Positions 15,343 to 25,484 of a DNA stretch of 64,000 nt are shown here, piece by piece. The position numbers were made by a program, and so were the translations under genes. The DNA comes from Ilumatobacteraceae bacterium (GTDB lineage Bacteria; Actinomycetota; Acidimicrobiia; Acidimicrobiales; Ilumatobacteraceae): NCBI GenBank assembly GCA_013213745.1, contig JABSQH010000011.1:81447-145446 (forward strand). Reading direction: 5' to 3'. The notes below the pieces were generated by a model. It worked only from the letters and a program-made list of their open reading frames with translations, was not told the origin of the DNA and made no database searches. How positions within the stretch are numbered: position 1 is the stretch's first letter; every line of letters begins with the position of its first letter.

Positions 15343-18210
15343 ATGGCCATCGGGTGCGCTCACTGTGGCGGCACCCACGACACCCCGGCCGAGGTGCGGG
15401 CATGCTGGCAGGGCGTCACGGCCGACGATCTGCCGGCGACACCAGCACCGCCGGAACCTCATCGGTCGGCTCCGTCGAGCTCCCGAGCACCTCGACGTGC
15501 GAGCGCTGCGTACACGTGGCGATTGTGTCTCCCGGGCCCCGACGACCTCGGTCGTTTTCTCGTGCTCACCGCAGACGACCCTGCCCCAGCGCCGGCACCG
15601 TGGGACGAGGCCCCGCGCATCTCGATCGGCGCTGCCGAGGTGGCTGCGCCCGACGAATTGCTCGCAGTTCTCCGGGCGGCTCGCCACGAACGTCGACGGA
15701 CGGTGATCGAGTTGTCGACACCCGATGCCGTTCCGCCGCCGAGCGACGCAACCGAGTCGACCGAGGAGGCCCCGCGAACGCTCGGCCCGCGATTCGGGTT
15801 CCAATGCGACGAGCTGGCTCATCTCGTATGGTCGAACTCGGTCGCTCTCGCCGACCTCGCACATGACGAGCCCGCGATCGGCGACGTGCAACTCGCAGAT
15901 GGCACCTGGGTATGGCTCGACGGTGGACCCCTCCGATTCGTACCGCCGATCGATGACGTGCCGGTCGTCCACACCGCCACCTACGCCGTACTCGGTGCCG
16001 ACGCCGCTCCACCGGTCGACAACGAGTCGACAGCCGACCTCGCCGTCGATCAGCTCGCCGCGGTGACCCACGCCGGCGGCGTCGCCCGGATCATTGCCCC
16101 AGCGGGCTCGGGTAAGACCCGCGTGCTCACCGAACGTGCTCGGCATCTCCTCGAACGTTGGCGGCTTCCGTCCGAGGCGGTCACGCTCGTCGCGTTCAAT
16201 AAACGGGCCCAAGAAGAGATGACCGAGCGGACCGCTGACCTGCCCGGCCTGCAGGTGCGCACGCTCAACTCGATTGCGCTCGCCATCGTCAACGGCACAC
16301 CGCCGTTTGCGCCACAGCCGCGGCGATGGAAGACGATCGACGAGCCGCAGGTGCGCGGCATCATCGGCGATCTGGTCAGCTTCCCTCGGCGCCGCAACAG
16401 CGACCCGGTGGCACCATGGATCGAGGCGCTCGGTGCGATTCGATTGCAGCTCGCCGACCCCGACGAGGTCGAGGCCCGGTACGACGGCGATGTCGAGGGG
16501 TTAGCTGCGATGTGGCCGACCTACGACGCCCTCCTGGAAGGTCGCGGGTTTGTCGATTTCGATGGCCAGATCGATCGGGCGCTGCGTGTGCTGTTGTCCG
16601 ACGCCGACGCCCGTGTCGCTGCGCAACGAGCGTGTCGGGTGATGCTCGTGGACGAGTTCCAAGATCTCACGCCCGCCCACGTCTTGATGATTCGGCTCCT
16701 GGCGGCGCCCGACGGCGCGGTGTTCGGAGTCGGTGACGACGATCAGACGATCTACGGCTACAACGGTGCCGACCCCGGCTGGCTGATCGACTTTGCCGAA
16801 TGGTTTCCGGGTGCGCAGAGTCATCCGTTGGAGGTCAACTATCGGTGTCCGCCACCGATAGTTGAGGCGGTCGACAACCTGCTGCGTCATAACCGGCGGC
16901 GGGTCGCCAAGACGATCAGGGCGGCGCGGCCGGCAGCCGATGACGAGGGCTGGACGGTCGCCTCGTCGGCGGATTCAGTCGGTGCGTCGTGTGCCGCCGT
17001 GACTGCCGCGACCGACGACGGCGTGGCGACGGCCGACATCGCCGTGCTGACGCGGGTCAATTCCTTGCTTGCACCGGTGCAGGGTGCCCTTGCCGTCGAC
17101 GGTGTACCCATCCGTGGAGGGGTCGGACTGGAGTTTCTCGATCGCACCGCAGTGCGCGCCGTGCTGGCATGGCTGCGCCTCGCGTCGGCTGCGCCGTCCG
17201 GTCGGAGGCGCCGCAGTGCGGCAGGTTTCGAGCCCGACGACCTGCGCGAGGCGTTACGCCGACCTTCGCGGTCGTTCCATCCCCGGATCACCGATTGGAT
17301 CTGCGAACAAGGTGACGTGGTCGAGCTGTTTCGCCTCGCTGAGCGGCTCAACAACGAGCGCGACGCAGCACGCCTCGAGGAGTTCGCCGCCGATGTCCAG
17401 CTCTTGCAGCAGACACTGAGCGATGGAGCGTCGTGTGCCGAACTGGTGCTGTTGCTCGTGGAGCGCATCGGGCTTGCGGGGTCGATCGAGTCGCTCGACG
17501 CGCACCGGAGGGGGATGAACCGTGCAGCCCAAGGTGATGACCTCACCGCCGTGGTGCAGTTGGCATCGGTGTTCGACCAAGTCGATCACGCAGGAGTCGA
17601 TGACGCTCCGCTGGCCACCCGTTTCGTCTCCTGGGCCCGAGACGTGTTCGCCACGCAGCGAGCGGCCGACGGGGTGACGCTGTCGACCGTGCATCGTGTG
17701 AAGGGCCAGGAGTGGCCGGTTGTGGTGGTCCACGAGGCGTCGGCGTCCGAGTATCCGCATCGTCTCAGCGAGGACGTCGAAGAGGAGCGACGGCTGTTCC
17801 ATGTTGCGCTCACGCGAGCGTCGCGAGCGGCGACGATCGTGACCGGTGCGGCGCCGTCACCGTTCGTCGACGAACTCACCGCCCCACCACCGCTGACCGA
17901 ACCGGTGTCGCCGTCACCCGGATCTACTCGCCCAGCGGCGACTCGTCGCGGTGCCAACTCGCGGACCGAACCGACGCCGGTCGACCCGCTCACCGCGCAG
18001 CGCATCGAGGCGTTGCGCGCTCTCCGCAACGAGCTGCGCGACGGCAAACCCGCCTACGTGGTCTTCGACAACCGGACGATGGAAGCGATTGCTCGTCGGT
18101 GGCCCCGGAGCGAGGACGAGTTGCGGCGCGTTCCGGGTATCGGTCCGGCCAAGCTCGAGCGGTACGGGACCGCCGTGCTCGATCTGGTCACCCGGGAGCA
18201 GGCCGAGTGA
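15343..18210 (+). CDS. UvrD/PcrA-like superfamily 1 helicase with N-terminal zinc-ribbon-like segment and C-terminal HRDC domain
   Basis: This 955-residue DNA helicase has all SF1 motifs in order: IIAPAGSGKTRVL (I), TLVAFNKRAQEEM (Ia), VMLVDEFQDL (II), GVGDDDQTIYGYNG (III), LEVNYRCPP (IV), TLSTVHRVKGQEW (V) and RRLFHVALTRAS (VI). Ahead of motif I are about 260 residues not seen in UvrD: a CAHCGGTHDTPAEVRACW segment (about 4-21) that may bind zinc, then an unassigned mixed region. The last 75 residues match an HRDC domain (DNRTMEAIARRWPRSEDELRRV, GIGPAKLERYG). HRDC adds nucleic-acid binding. The start is 7 nt after TAGGGT (15330-15335). A role in repair or recombination is likely. Confidence 0.92.
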   Translation: MAIGCAHCGGTHDTPAEVRACWQGVTADDLPATPAPPEPHRSAPSSSRAPRRASAAYTWRLCLPGPDDLGRFLVLTADDPAPAPAPWDEAPRISIGAAEVAAPDELLAVLRAARHERRRTVIELSTPDAVPPPSDATESTEEAPRTLGPRFGFQCDELAHLVWSNSVALADLAHDEPAIGDVQLADGTWVWLDGGPLRFVPPIDDVPVVHTATYAVLGADAAPPVDNESTADLAVDQLAAVTHAGGVARIIAPAGSGKTRVLTERARHLLERWRLPSEAVTLVAFNKRAQEEMTERTADLPGLQVRTLNSIALAIVNGTPPFAPQPRRWKTIDEPQVRGIIGDLVSFPRRRNSDPVAPWIEALGAIRLQLADPDEVEARYDGDVEGLAAMWPTYDALLEGRGFVDFDGQIDRALRVLLSDADARVAAQRACRVMLVDEFQDLTPAHVLMIRLLAAPDGAVFGVGDDDQTIYGYNGADPGWLIDFAEWFPGAQSHPLEVNYRCPPPIVEAVDNLLRHNRRRVAKTIRAARPAADDEGWTVASSADSVGASCAAVTAATDDGVATADIAVLTRVNSLLAPVQGALAVDGVPIRGGVGLEFLDRTAVRAVLAWLRLASAAPSGRRRRSAAGFEPDDLREALRRPSRSFHPRITDWICEQGDVVELFRLAERLNNERDAARLEEFAADVQLLQQTLSDGASCAELVLLLVERIGLAGSIESLDAHRRGMNRAAQGDDLTAVVQLASVFDQVDHAGVDDAPLATRFVSWARDVFATQRAADGVTLSTVHRVKGQEWPVVVVHEASASEYPHRLSEDVEEERRLFHVALTRASRAATIVTGAAPSPFVDELTAPPPLTEPVSPSPGSTRPAATRRGANSRTEPTPVDPLTAQRIEALRALRNELRDGKPAYVVFDNRTMEAIARRWPRSEDELRRVPGIGPAKLERYGTAVLDLVTREQAE

Positions 18211-18228
18211 ACGGCCTGTGAAGTCGCG

Positions 18229-18921
18229 ATGACCGCGCCCAACGTTCGTTCCGACGTGGCTACGGTCGCATCCGTGGATCCCGTCTTCCACTGCAGCGAA
18301 CGACCGACCTGGCGCGGTTGGATGCACGCTTGGGCTTTCGTCGCCGCAATCCCGGCGGGCGTGCTGTTGATCATCGCTGCCCCGACCGCAGCGGCGACCG
18401 CGGCTGCGACGATCTATGCAGCGTCGCTGGTGCTGCTGTTCGGCACGTCGGCGGCGTATCACCGACTGGCGCGCGGCGAGCGGACGCGCCGCACGATGCA
18501 GCGCCTCGACCACGCCATGATCTACGTCTTGATCGTCGGCACGTACGTGCCGCTGTGTGTGCTCGCGCTGCCGCCCGCGTGGGGCATCCCCATCCTGGCG
18601 GTGGTCGCAACGGCGGGAGTGCTGGGCATCGTGCTCAAGCTGGCTGTGTTCGACGGCGCACAGCGGGTGTCGAATTCGCTGTATCTCGTCATGGGCTGGG
18701 CCGCCGTCATCGCTGCGCCGGTGATGGTCGACAACCTCACGACGACGCAGCTGACGCTGGTGATTGCGGGTGGTGTCGCCTACACGATCGGGTTCCCCGT
18801 GCTGATGACACGGTGGCCGAATCCATGGCCGCAGCGATTCGGCTACCACGAGGTGTGGCACCTGTTGACCGTGGTGGCCGCCGGCTTGCACTTCGCCGCG
18901 GTGTCCGACGTGGTCGCCTGA
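18229..18921 (+). CDS. PAQR / hemolysin III family membrane protein
   Basis: This 230-residue protein with about seven membrane helices matches the bacterial hemolysin III (YqfA/PAQR) family. Conserved histidines and acidic residues are in the expected places: SAAYHRL (after helix 2), RLDHAMIYVLIVGTYVPL (helix 3), and FGYHEVWHLLTVVAAGLHFAA in the last helix. The three histidines would hold a metal in a ceramidase-like fold. The true reaction in bacteria is unsettled. It lies 18 bp after the helicase gene on the same strand and is probably cotranscribed. Confidence 0.92.
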   Translation: MTAPNVRSDVATVASVDPVFHCSERPTWRGWMHAWAFVAAIPAGVLLIIAAPTAAATAAATIYAASLVLLFGTSAAYHRLARGERTRRTMQRLDHAMIYVLIVGTYVPLCVLALPPAWGIPILAVVATAGVLGIVLKLAVFDGAQRVSNSLYLVMGWAAVIAAPVMVDNLTTTQLTLVIAGGVAYTIGFPVLMTRWPNPWPQRFGYHEVWHLLTVVAAGLHFAAVSDVVA

Positions 18922-18945
18922 CCTGCGACCGTCGCCTGGCTGCCA

Positions 18946-19810
18946 GTGTTCGATCGCATCATCGCCATCGACTGGAGCGCACGGTCTCGTCCTGCGTCGG
19001 GACGCGATTCGATCTGGATCGCCGTCGACGACGGTAGGGATGATGGTAGAGATGATGGCGATGGTGGTGGCAGCGGACCGGTTGCCGAGAATCCGCCCAC
19101 CCGTGCCCTGGCCGAAGCACAACTGCGTCGTCTTGTCGATGGCGCCATTGATCGCGGCGACAGCGTTCTCATAGCGATCGACGTGTCGCTCGGATACCCG
19201 GCCGGCACCGCCGATGCGCTCGGTCTGGCGGCGACGAGTGACGATCAGCCATGGGCGGCGATGTGGCGGTTGTTGACCACGTTGATCGTCGACGATCCGA
19301 ACAATCGCAACAACCGATTCGCGGTTGCTGCCGAGCTGAATCGGCGGATCAGTGACGGACCGGGTCCGTTCTGGGGATGTCCACCGTCGACTGCGGGTCG
19401 GACACTCACGTCGACCAAGCCGGCGAGCTCGTCGATCGCCGAATGGCGGCGTGTCGAAGCGGTGTTGCGCACACGTGGGCGACGTCCGTCGTCGTCGTGG
19501 CAACTGCTCGGTGCCGGGAGCGTTGGTTCGCAGTCGCTGTTGGCGATCCCCGTGCTTGAACGACTTCGGCGGACGTATCCGGACGTGGCGGTGTGGCCGT
19601 TCGAGGCGCCTGCCACGGTGACCATCGCCGAGATGTGGCCCTCGCTGCTCGAGCCGTGGCCGGTCGCCGTACGCGACGAGGGCCAGGTGCTGGCGGCTGC
19701 CGCGTTCTTGCGCAAGACGGGAACGCATGCGCTCATGGCGGGTGTTCCCATCGATGTGTGCGATGAAGAGGGCTGGGTGCTCGGCGTCGAGCCCGATCAG
19801 GTTCCCGACG

Positions 19811-19818
<8 letters not shown>
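18946..19818 (+). CDS. Hypothetical protein with RNase H-like opening (DUF429-type?)
   Basis: This is a 290-residue soluble protein. The first strand and loop, FDRIIAIDWSARSRP, then SVLIAIDVSLGYPAG, look like the metal-binding acidic strands of an RNase H-like fold such as DUF429 proteins. Close relatives occur widely as unknowns. Residues about 31-45 are a run of DDGR/DDG repeats encoded by an AT-richer purine microsatellite (19031-19075) using rare AGG/AGA arginine codons. Its 3' end overlaps the start of the ABC ATPase gene by 8 bp, which argues for a shared function. I do not assign an activity. Confidence 0.7.
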
Positions 19819-20893
<1,075 letters not shown>

Positions 20894-20926
20894 CCCGTTA
20901 CACCGTCTCAGAGACGATGTAACGGG
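20894..20926. terminator. Bidirectional hairpin between convergent genes
   Basis: Arms CCCGTTACACCGTCTC (20894-20909) and GAGACGATGTAACGGG (20911-20926) pair over 16 positions with one C-A mismatch. It lies exactly between the stop of the ABC gene and the stop of korB and would serve both. There is no T-run on either side. The right arm recurs at 25464-25479. Confidence 0.75.
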
Positions 20927-21946
20927 CTAGACGGTCCAGGTGCCGTTCGAGCGCAACAACGCTTCGATGTCGCCTGGACCGCGACGTTCGCTGGCGTCGA
21001 GCACCTGATCGGCGACGGCGGTGGCGTACTCGGGCCCCTCGACGTCGCGAAACACACCGAAGGGCGTGGGAGAGTGGTCGTCGGTCGACAGGCGAGCCAG
21101 CGCGAATGCCAGCGACGGGTCGTTGCGGCTGGCGTCGTGGACGAGCACGTCCTCGAGCGACACATCGGCGAGATCCACTAGTCGGAGCTGGCCGTCGCTG
21201 CCCATCACCACGCCGCGTTGGCGTTCGCCGCCGAACACGATCGGCTCGCCGTCGACGAGGTCGATGAGCATTTCGTCGCGCACGTTCTTCTTCGTCACGT
21301 CGGCGAACTGGCCGTCGTTGAACACGTTGCAGTTCTGGTAGATCTCGACGAACGAGGCGCCGTTATGGGCATGCGCCGCGCGGAACGTCTCGATCATGTG
21401 CTGGCGGTCGAGGTCGTGGGTGCGGGCCACAAACGTCGCCGCCGCACCCAGGGCCACCATCAGCGGGTTGAATGGGGGGTCGATCGAACCCATCGGCGTC
21501 GACTTGGTCACCTTGCCGAGCTCAGACGTCGGGGAGAACTGGCCCTTGGTGAGCCCATAGATCCGGTTGTTGAAGAGCAGGATCGTCAAGTTCACGTTGC
21601 GCCGCAGGGCGTGGATGAGATGGTTGCCACCGATCGACAGGCCGTCGCCGTCGCCGGTCACCACCCACACGTCGAGGTCGGGGCGGGCGACGGCGACACC
21701 GGTGGCGATCGCCGGAGCCCGACCGTGGATCCCGTGGACCCCATATGTGTTCATGTAGTACGGGAACCGGCTCGAACAGCCGATCCCCGACACGAACACC
21801 GTGTTTTCTGGCGCAACGCCGAGCTCGGGCATCAGCTGCTGGACGGCCAGGAGGATGCCGTAGTCGCCGCAGCCGGGACACCACCGCACCTCCTGATCAC
21901 TGGACCAGTCCTTCTTGGTGGTCACCGGGACGTCGGTCGTGGTCAT
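20927..21946 (-). CDS. korB: 2-oxoacid:ferredoxin oxidoreductase, beta subunit
   Basis: This 339-residue TPP-binding subunit, together with korA, oxidatively decarboxylates a 2-oxoacid (2-oxoglutarate in the best-known actinobacterial relatives) to the acyl-CoA and reduces ferredoxin. The TPP motif is GDGDGLSIGGNHLIHALRRN (about 97-116). Cysteines for the 4Fe-4S cluster appear in VRWCPGCGDYG, SGIGCSSRF and IYQNCNVFNDG. The ATG at 21946 overlaps the korA stop by 4 bp (ATGA), fixing the operon order korA-korB. Mycobacterial homologues work aerobically in a branched citric acid cycle. A similar role here is inference. No ferredoxin gene is adjacent. Confidence 0.93.
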   Translation of the reverse strand: MTTTDVPVTTKKDWSSDQEVRWCPGCGDYGILLAVQQLMPELGVAPENTVFVSGIGCSSRFPYYMNTYGVHGIHGRAPAIATGVAVARPDLDVWVVTGDGDGLSIGGNHLIHALRRNVNLTILLFNNRIYGLTKGQFSPTSELGKVTKSTPMGSIDPPFNPLMVALGAAATFVARTHDLDRQHMIETFRAAHAHNGASFVEIYQNCNVFNDGQFADVTKKNVRDEMLIDLVDGEPIVFGGERQRGVVMGSDGQLRLVDLADVSLEDVLVHDASRNDPSLAFALARLSTDDHSPTPFGVFRDVEGPEYATAVADQVLDASERRGPGDIEALLRSNGTWTV

Positions 21947-23850
21947 GACGTTGCTCCCTCGAGCGCTTCGACGATCGCTTTTTCGATTTCGCGGGACTTG
22001 AACGGCAAGCCCTGGACCTTGGTCAACGCTCGGGCGTCGACGAGATAGCGAGCCCGGATCACGTTGGTCAGCTGGCCAGAGTTGAGCTCGGGGACGATGA
22101 CCCGGCGGTAGCGACTGAGGATGTCACCCAGGTCCGGCGGCAGCGGATTGAGATGCACGAGGTGCGCCGAGGCCACCTTGTGGCCAGCCCGGCGTTGCCG
22201 TTGCACCGCCGCGTCGATCGCCGCCCATGTCGATCCCCACCCGAGGACGAGGACGTCGGCATCGGCGTCGCCGTTGATGTCGGTCGGCGGGATGTCTGCC
22301 GCGATGCCGTCGATCTTGGCCGCTCGGAGACGAACCATCTTCTCGTGGTTCTCCGGGGTGTAGTCGATGTTGCCGGTGCCATCGGCCTTCTCCAGGCCAC
22401 CGACGCGGTGCATCAGGCCCGGTGTGCCGGGGATGGCCCAGGGTCGAGCGAGCGTGTCGGGGTCGCGCAGGTACGGCCAATAGGTCTCGGTGCCGTCGTC
22501 ATCGACGTGGTTGAGCTCGGTGGCGAACGGCACCGAGATGTCGGGCAGCGACGACACGTCCGGGAGGAGCCACGGCTCTGAACCGTTGGCCAAGTACCCA
22601 TCGGAGAGCAGGAACACCGGCGTGCGGTACTTGAGGGCGATACGCATCGCTTCGATCGCCGCATGGAAGCAGTGTGTCGGGCTGTACGCGGCGACCACCG
22701 GGACCGGTGATTCGCCGTGGCGGCCGAACAACGCCAAGTTGAGGTCGGATGCTTCGGTCTTGGTCGGCAGTCCGGTCGACGGTCCGCCGCGCTGGATGTC
22801 GACGATCAACAGCGGCAGTTCGATCGACACAGCGAGCGACGTGGTTTCGCTCTTCAAGGCGATGCCGGGGCCGCTCGTCGTGGTGATGCCGAGATGCCCT
22901 GCGAATGACGCCCCGAGCGCCATCCCGATCGCCGCGATCTCGTCTTCGGCCTGCACCGTGCGGACGCCGAAGTGCTTGTGCTTCGACAGTTCGTGCAGGA
23001 TGTCGCTGGCGGGCGTGATCGGGTACGAGCCGAGTGTGACGGGCAGTTTGGCCAGTTGGCCGCCGGCGATGATGCCCCATGCCAGCGCCGCGTTGCCCGT
23101 GACAGAGGTGTATTCGCCGCCGGGCAGTTGCGCGGGTCTGACCTCATAGCGGATACCGACCGCTTCGGTGGTCTCGCCGAAGTTGAAACCCGCGAGGAAC
23201 GACTCGCGGTTGGCCAGGCGGACGTTGTCGTTCTTGGCGAACTTCTCGTCGATCCACTCCAGCGTCGGATCGGTCGGTCGGGTGAACATCCACGACACCA
23301 GACCGAGAGCGAAGAAGTTCTTGGAGCGTTCGGCATCGCGGGGCTTCACGCCGAGCGGGGCGCACACCTCCTTGGTCAGCGAGGTCATCGGGACCCGCAA
23401 CACGCGGTAGCTGTCGAGGCTTCCGTCGTCGAGCGGGTTGACCACGTCGTCGCCCTCGCCGTACCCGGCCTTGGCCAGATTGCGTGCTTCGAAGGTGTCC
23501 TCGTTGACGATGATCGTGCCGCCCGGCTCGAGGCGGTGCAGTTCGGCCATCAGCGCGGCCGGGTTCATCGCCACCAACACGTTGGGTTCGTCGCCCGGGG
23601 TGGTGATGTCGTGGTCGGCGATGTTCACCTGGAACGCGGACACGCCGTTGACGGTGCCCGCTGGTGCTCGGATCTCGGCCGGGAAGTCGGGCAGCGTGCT
23701 CAGGTCGTTTCCGAAGCTGGCGCTGACCGAGGTGAACCGGTCGCCGGTGAGCTGCATTCCGTCGCCGGAGTCGCCGGCAAACCGTACGACGAGGTGGTCG
23801 AGAACGCGGTCTCCGTCGCCGGCATCGGTCCGGTCGATCGTCTCGGTCAT
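21943..23850 (-). CDS. korA: 2-oxoacid:ferredoxin oxidoreductase, fused gamma/alpha subunit
   Basis: This 635-residue subunit has a gamma domain first (about 15-200, opening LVVRFAGDSGDGMQLTGDRF) and an alpha domain after it (about 220-610, with GSYPITPASDILHELSK and the TTTSGPGIALKSE loop). That fused order is the KorA type. ATG 23850 has a clear ribosome site (AGGGGGA, spacing about 4) and is chosen over the very long open frame upstream, which is antisense to the ligase gene. A perfect hairpin, GCCCAC-CGTA-GTGGGC (23915-23930), lies in the 95-bp divergent region shared with the ligase gene. Confidence 0.94.
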   Translation of the reverse strand: MTETIDRTDAGDGDRVLDHLVVRFAGDSGDGMQLTGDRFTSVSASFGNDLSTLPDFPAEIRAPAGTVNGVSAFQVNIADHDITTPGDEPNVLVAMNPAALMAELHRLEPGGTIIVNEDTFEARNLAKAGYGEGDDVVNPLDDGSLDSYRVLRVPMTSLTKEVCAPLGVKPRDAERSKNFFALGLVSWMFTRPTDPTLEWIDEKFAKNDNVRLANRESFLAGFNFGETTEAVGIRYEVRPAQLPGGEYTSVTGNAALAWGIIAGGQLAKLPVTLGSYPITPASDILHELSKHKHFGVRTVQAEDEIAAIGMALGASFAGHLGITTTSGPGIALKSETTSLAVSIELPLLIVDIQRGGPSTGLPTKTEASDLNLALFGRHGESPVPVVAAYSPTHCFHAAIEAMRIALKYRTPVFLLSDGYLANGSEPWLLPDVSSLPDISVPFATELNHVDDDGTETYWPYLRDPDTLARPWAIPGTPGLMHRVGGLEKADGTGNIDYTPENHEKMVRLRAAKIDGIAADIPPTDINGDADADVLVLGWGSTWAAIDAAVQRQRRAGHKVASAHLVHLNPLPPDLGDILSRYRRVIVPELNSGQLTNVIRARYLVDARALTKVQGLPFKSREIEKAIVEALEGATS

Positions 23851-23914
23851 GTTCCCCCTGGTGTGACGCGACATCGTCGTCGCGAATGTCCGCGGCGGCG
23901 GCGTTGCCGCTGCT

Positions 23915-23930
23915 GAGCCCACCGTAGTGG
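23915..23930. promoter_or_regulatory. Palindrome in korA/ligase divergent region
   Basis: GCCCAC, a 4-nt CGTA loop, then GTGGGC form a perfect 16-nt inverted repeat. A TACGGT -10-like hexamer for korA (minus strand) sits across its centre, so it could be an operator. No -35 is convincing, so this is a suggestion only. Confidence 0.35.
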
Positions 23931-23945
23931 GCGACACCGTCGATC

Positions 23946-25451
23946 GTGCAGACTCACCGTGTGACTGCGTTCGCCGATCTCGCGGCGACCTCCGATCGCG
24001 TCGCTGCCACGTCGAAACGCAACGCCAAGGTGGCAGAGCTCGCTGAGCTGTTGAACATGCTCGAGCCCGCCGAGGTTCGTCCGGCGGCGGCGTTCCTCGT
24101 CGGTTCGACCACGCTCGGCCGCATCGGCATCGGCCGGGCCTCGATCGGTGCACTCGATGTTGCGGCGGCGCCATCGTCGTCGCTGATGATCCTGGAGGTG
24201 CAGGCGGCGGTCGAGGAACTCGCCGCAGCAACCGGTGACGGTTCGGCGGCGCACCGCAGGGCGCTCCTCGACGCGTTGTTCGCACAGGCGACAGAACGCG
24301 AGCAGCAGCTGCTGCGTGCGATCCTCGGAGGCGAGCTGCGACAGGGCGCGCTCGACGGGGTGCTGGCCAGCGCCATCGCCGCCGCCGCCGAAGTGCCGGT
24401 TGGCGCAGTACGCCGGGCGGCCATGTTTGCAGGCGATCTCGGCGAGGCCGCGGCGGTGGCGCTCGCCGATGGGCGTGACGGCCTGGCGGCGATCGGGCTG
24501 GAGCCGCTGCGTCCGGTCGAGCCGATGTTGGCGTCGACTGCGCCATCGGCAGCCGATGCACTCGACGGCGGGACTGCGCTGGTCGAAGTGAAACTCGACG
24601 GTGCGCGTATCCAGGCGCACCGTCGAGATCGCCAGGTTCGTTTGTTCACCCGGAACCGCAACGACGTAACCGATCGATTGCCGGCGGTGGTCGAGCAGGT
24701 CGCTGGCTACGAGGGCGGTGATCTGGTGCTCGACGGCGAGGCGATCGGTCTGCTCGACGACGGGTCGCCGCAGGCCTTCCAGGACACGATCAGCGAGTTC
24801 TCCAGCGACGAGGCCACACCGCTCCACGCCTTCTTCTTCGACGTGTTGTACGTCGATGGTGTCGCTGTCCACGACGAGGCGTTGCAGGTGCGCCGGGAGG
24901 CTCTCGAACGGGTCGTGCCGGCACCTGCTCGACTCCCGTCGATCGTCACCGACGACCGCGACGCCGCCGAGCGATTCTTCGCCGAGGCGGTGTCAGCCGG
25001 CCAGGAGGGCGTGGTCGTCAAGTCGCTGGACGCGCCGTACGCGGCGGGCCGCCGCGGATCGGCGTGGCGCAAGGTCAAACCGGTGCATACGTTCGATCTC
25101 GTGGTGCTGGCGGTCGAGTGGGGCCACGGGCGCCGACACGGTCGCTTGTCGAACCTGCACCTCGGTGCTCGGGACGGCGACGACCTGGTGATGGTCGGCA
25201 AGACCTTCAAGGGACTCACCGACGAGATGCTCGAGTGGCAGACGCAACGTTTCCTCGACTTGCAGACCAGCGACGACGGACACGTCGTCACGGTTCGTCC
25301 GGACCAGGTGGTGGAGGTGGCGATCGACGGGGTGCAGCGGTCGACGCGGTATCCCGGTGGCGTGGCCCTGCGGTTCGCCAGGGTGCGCCGCTACCGCGAC
25401 GACAAGCCCGTCGCCGAGATCGACACCATCGACACCCTTCGCCGCCTGTAA
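23946..25451 (+). CDS. ATP-dependent DNA ligase (LigB type)
   Basis: This 501-residue ligase seals nicks using ATP. The N-terminal DNA-binding domain (about 1-190) is followed by the nucleotidyltransferase domain, whose adenylated lysine is in LVEVKLDGARIQAHR (motif I). Motifs III (LVLDGEAIGLLDDG) and IIIa (FFFDVLYVDG), a motif IV-like QEGVVVKS, and motif V (AWRKVKPVHTFDLVVL) follow. An OB domain ends the protein. Length and order match the mycobacterial LigB/archaeal-like group, an accessory ligase beside the essential NAD+ enzyme. GTG 23946 and GTG 23961 are both possible starts. Confidence 0.93.
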   Translation: MQTHRVTAFADLAATSDRVAATSKRNAKVAELAELLNMLEPAEVRPAAAFLVGSTTLGRIGIGRASIGALDVAAAPSSSLMILEVQAAVEELAAATGDGSAAHRRALLDALFAQATEREQQLLRAILGGELRQGALDGVLASAIAAAAEVPVGAVRRAAMFAGDLGEAAAVALADGRDGLAAIGLEPLRPVEPMLASTAPSAADALDGGTALVEVKLDGARIQAHRRDRQVRLFTRNRNDVTDRLPAVVEQVAGYEGGDLVLDGEAIGLLDDGSPQAFQDTISEFSSDEATPLHAFFFDVLYVDGVAVHDEALQVRREALERVVPAPARLPSIVTDDRDAAERFFAEAVSAGQEGVVVKSLDAPYAAGRRGSAWRKVKPVHTFDLVVLAVEWGHGRRHGRLSNLHLGARDGDDLVMVGKTFKGLTDEMLEWQTQRFLDLQTSDDGHVVTVRPDQVVEVAIDGVQRSTRYPGGVALRFARVRRYRDDKPVAEIDTIDTLRRL

Positions 25452-25480
25452 CGCTCGTCGCCGAGACGTTGTAACGGGGT
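25446..25480. terminator. Hairpin between convergent ligase and CYTH genes
   Basis: AACGCTCG and CGAGACGTT pair around a TCGC loop with one bulged base. The 3' side, GAGACGTTGTAACGGG (25464-25479), matches the arm of the 20894-20926 terminator at 15 of 16 positions. It lies between two convergent stops (25451 and 25485). Confidence 0.5.
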
Positions 25481-25484
25481 GGTG

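Noticed and set aside
23851..24561. N-terminal extension of korA by about 237 residues
   Set aside because: Antisense to the DNA ligase gene, Arg/Pro-rich, and beyond a clear ribosome site at 23850.
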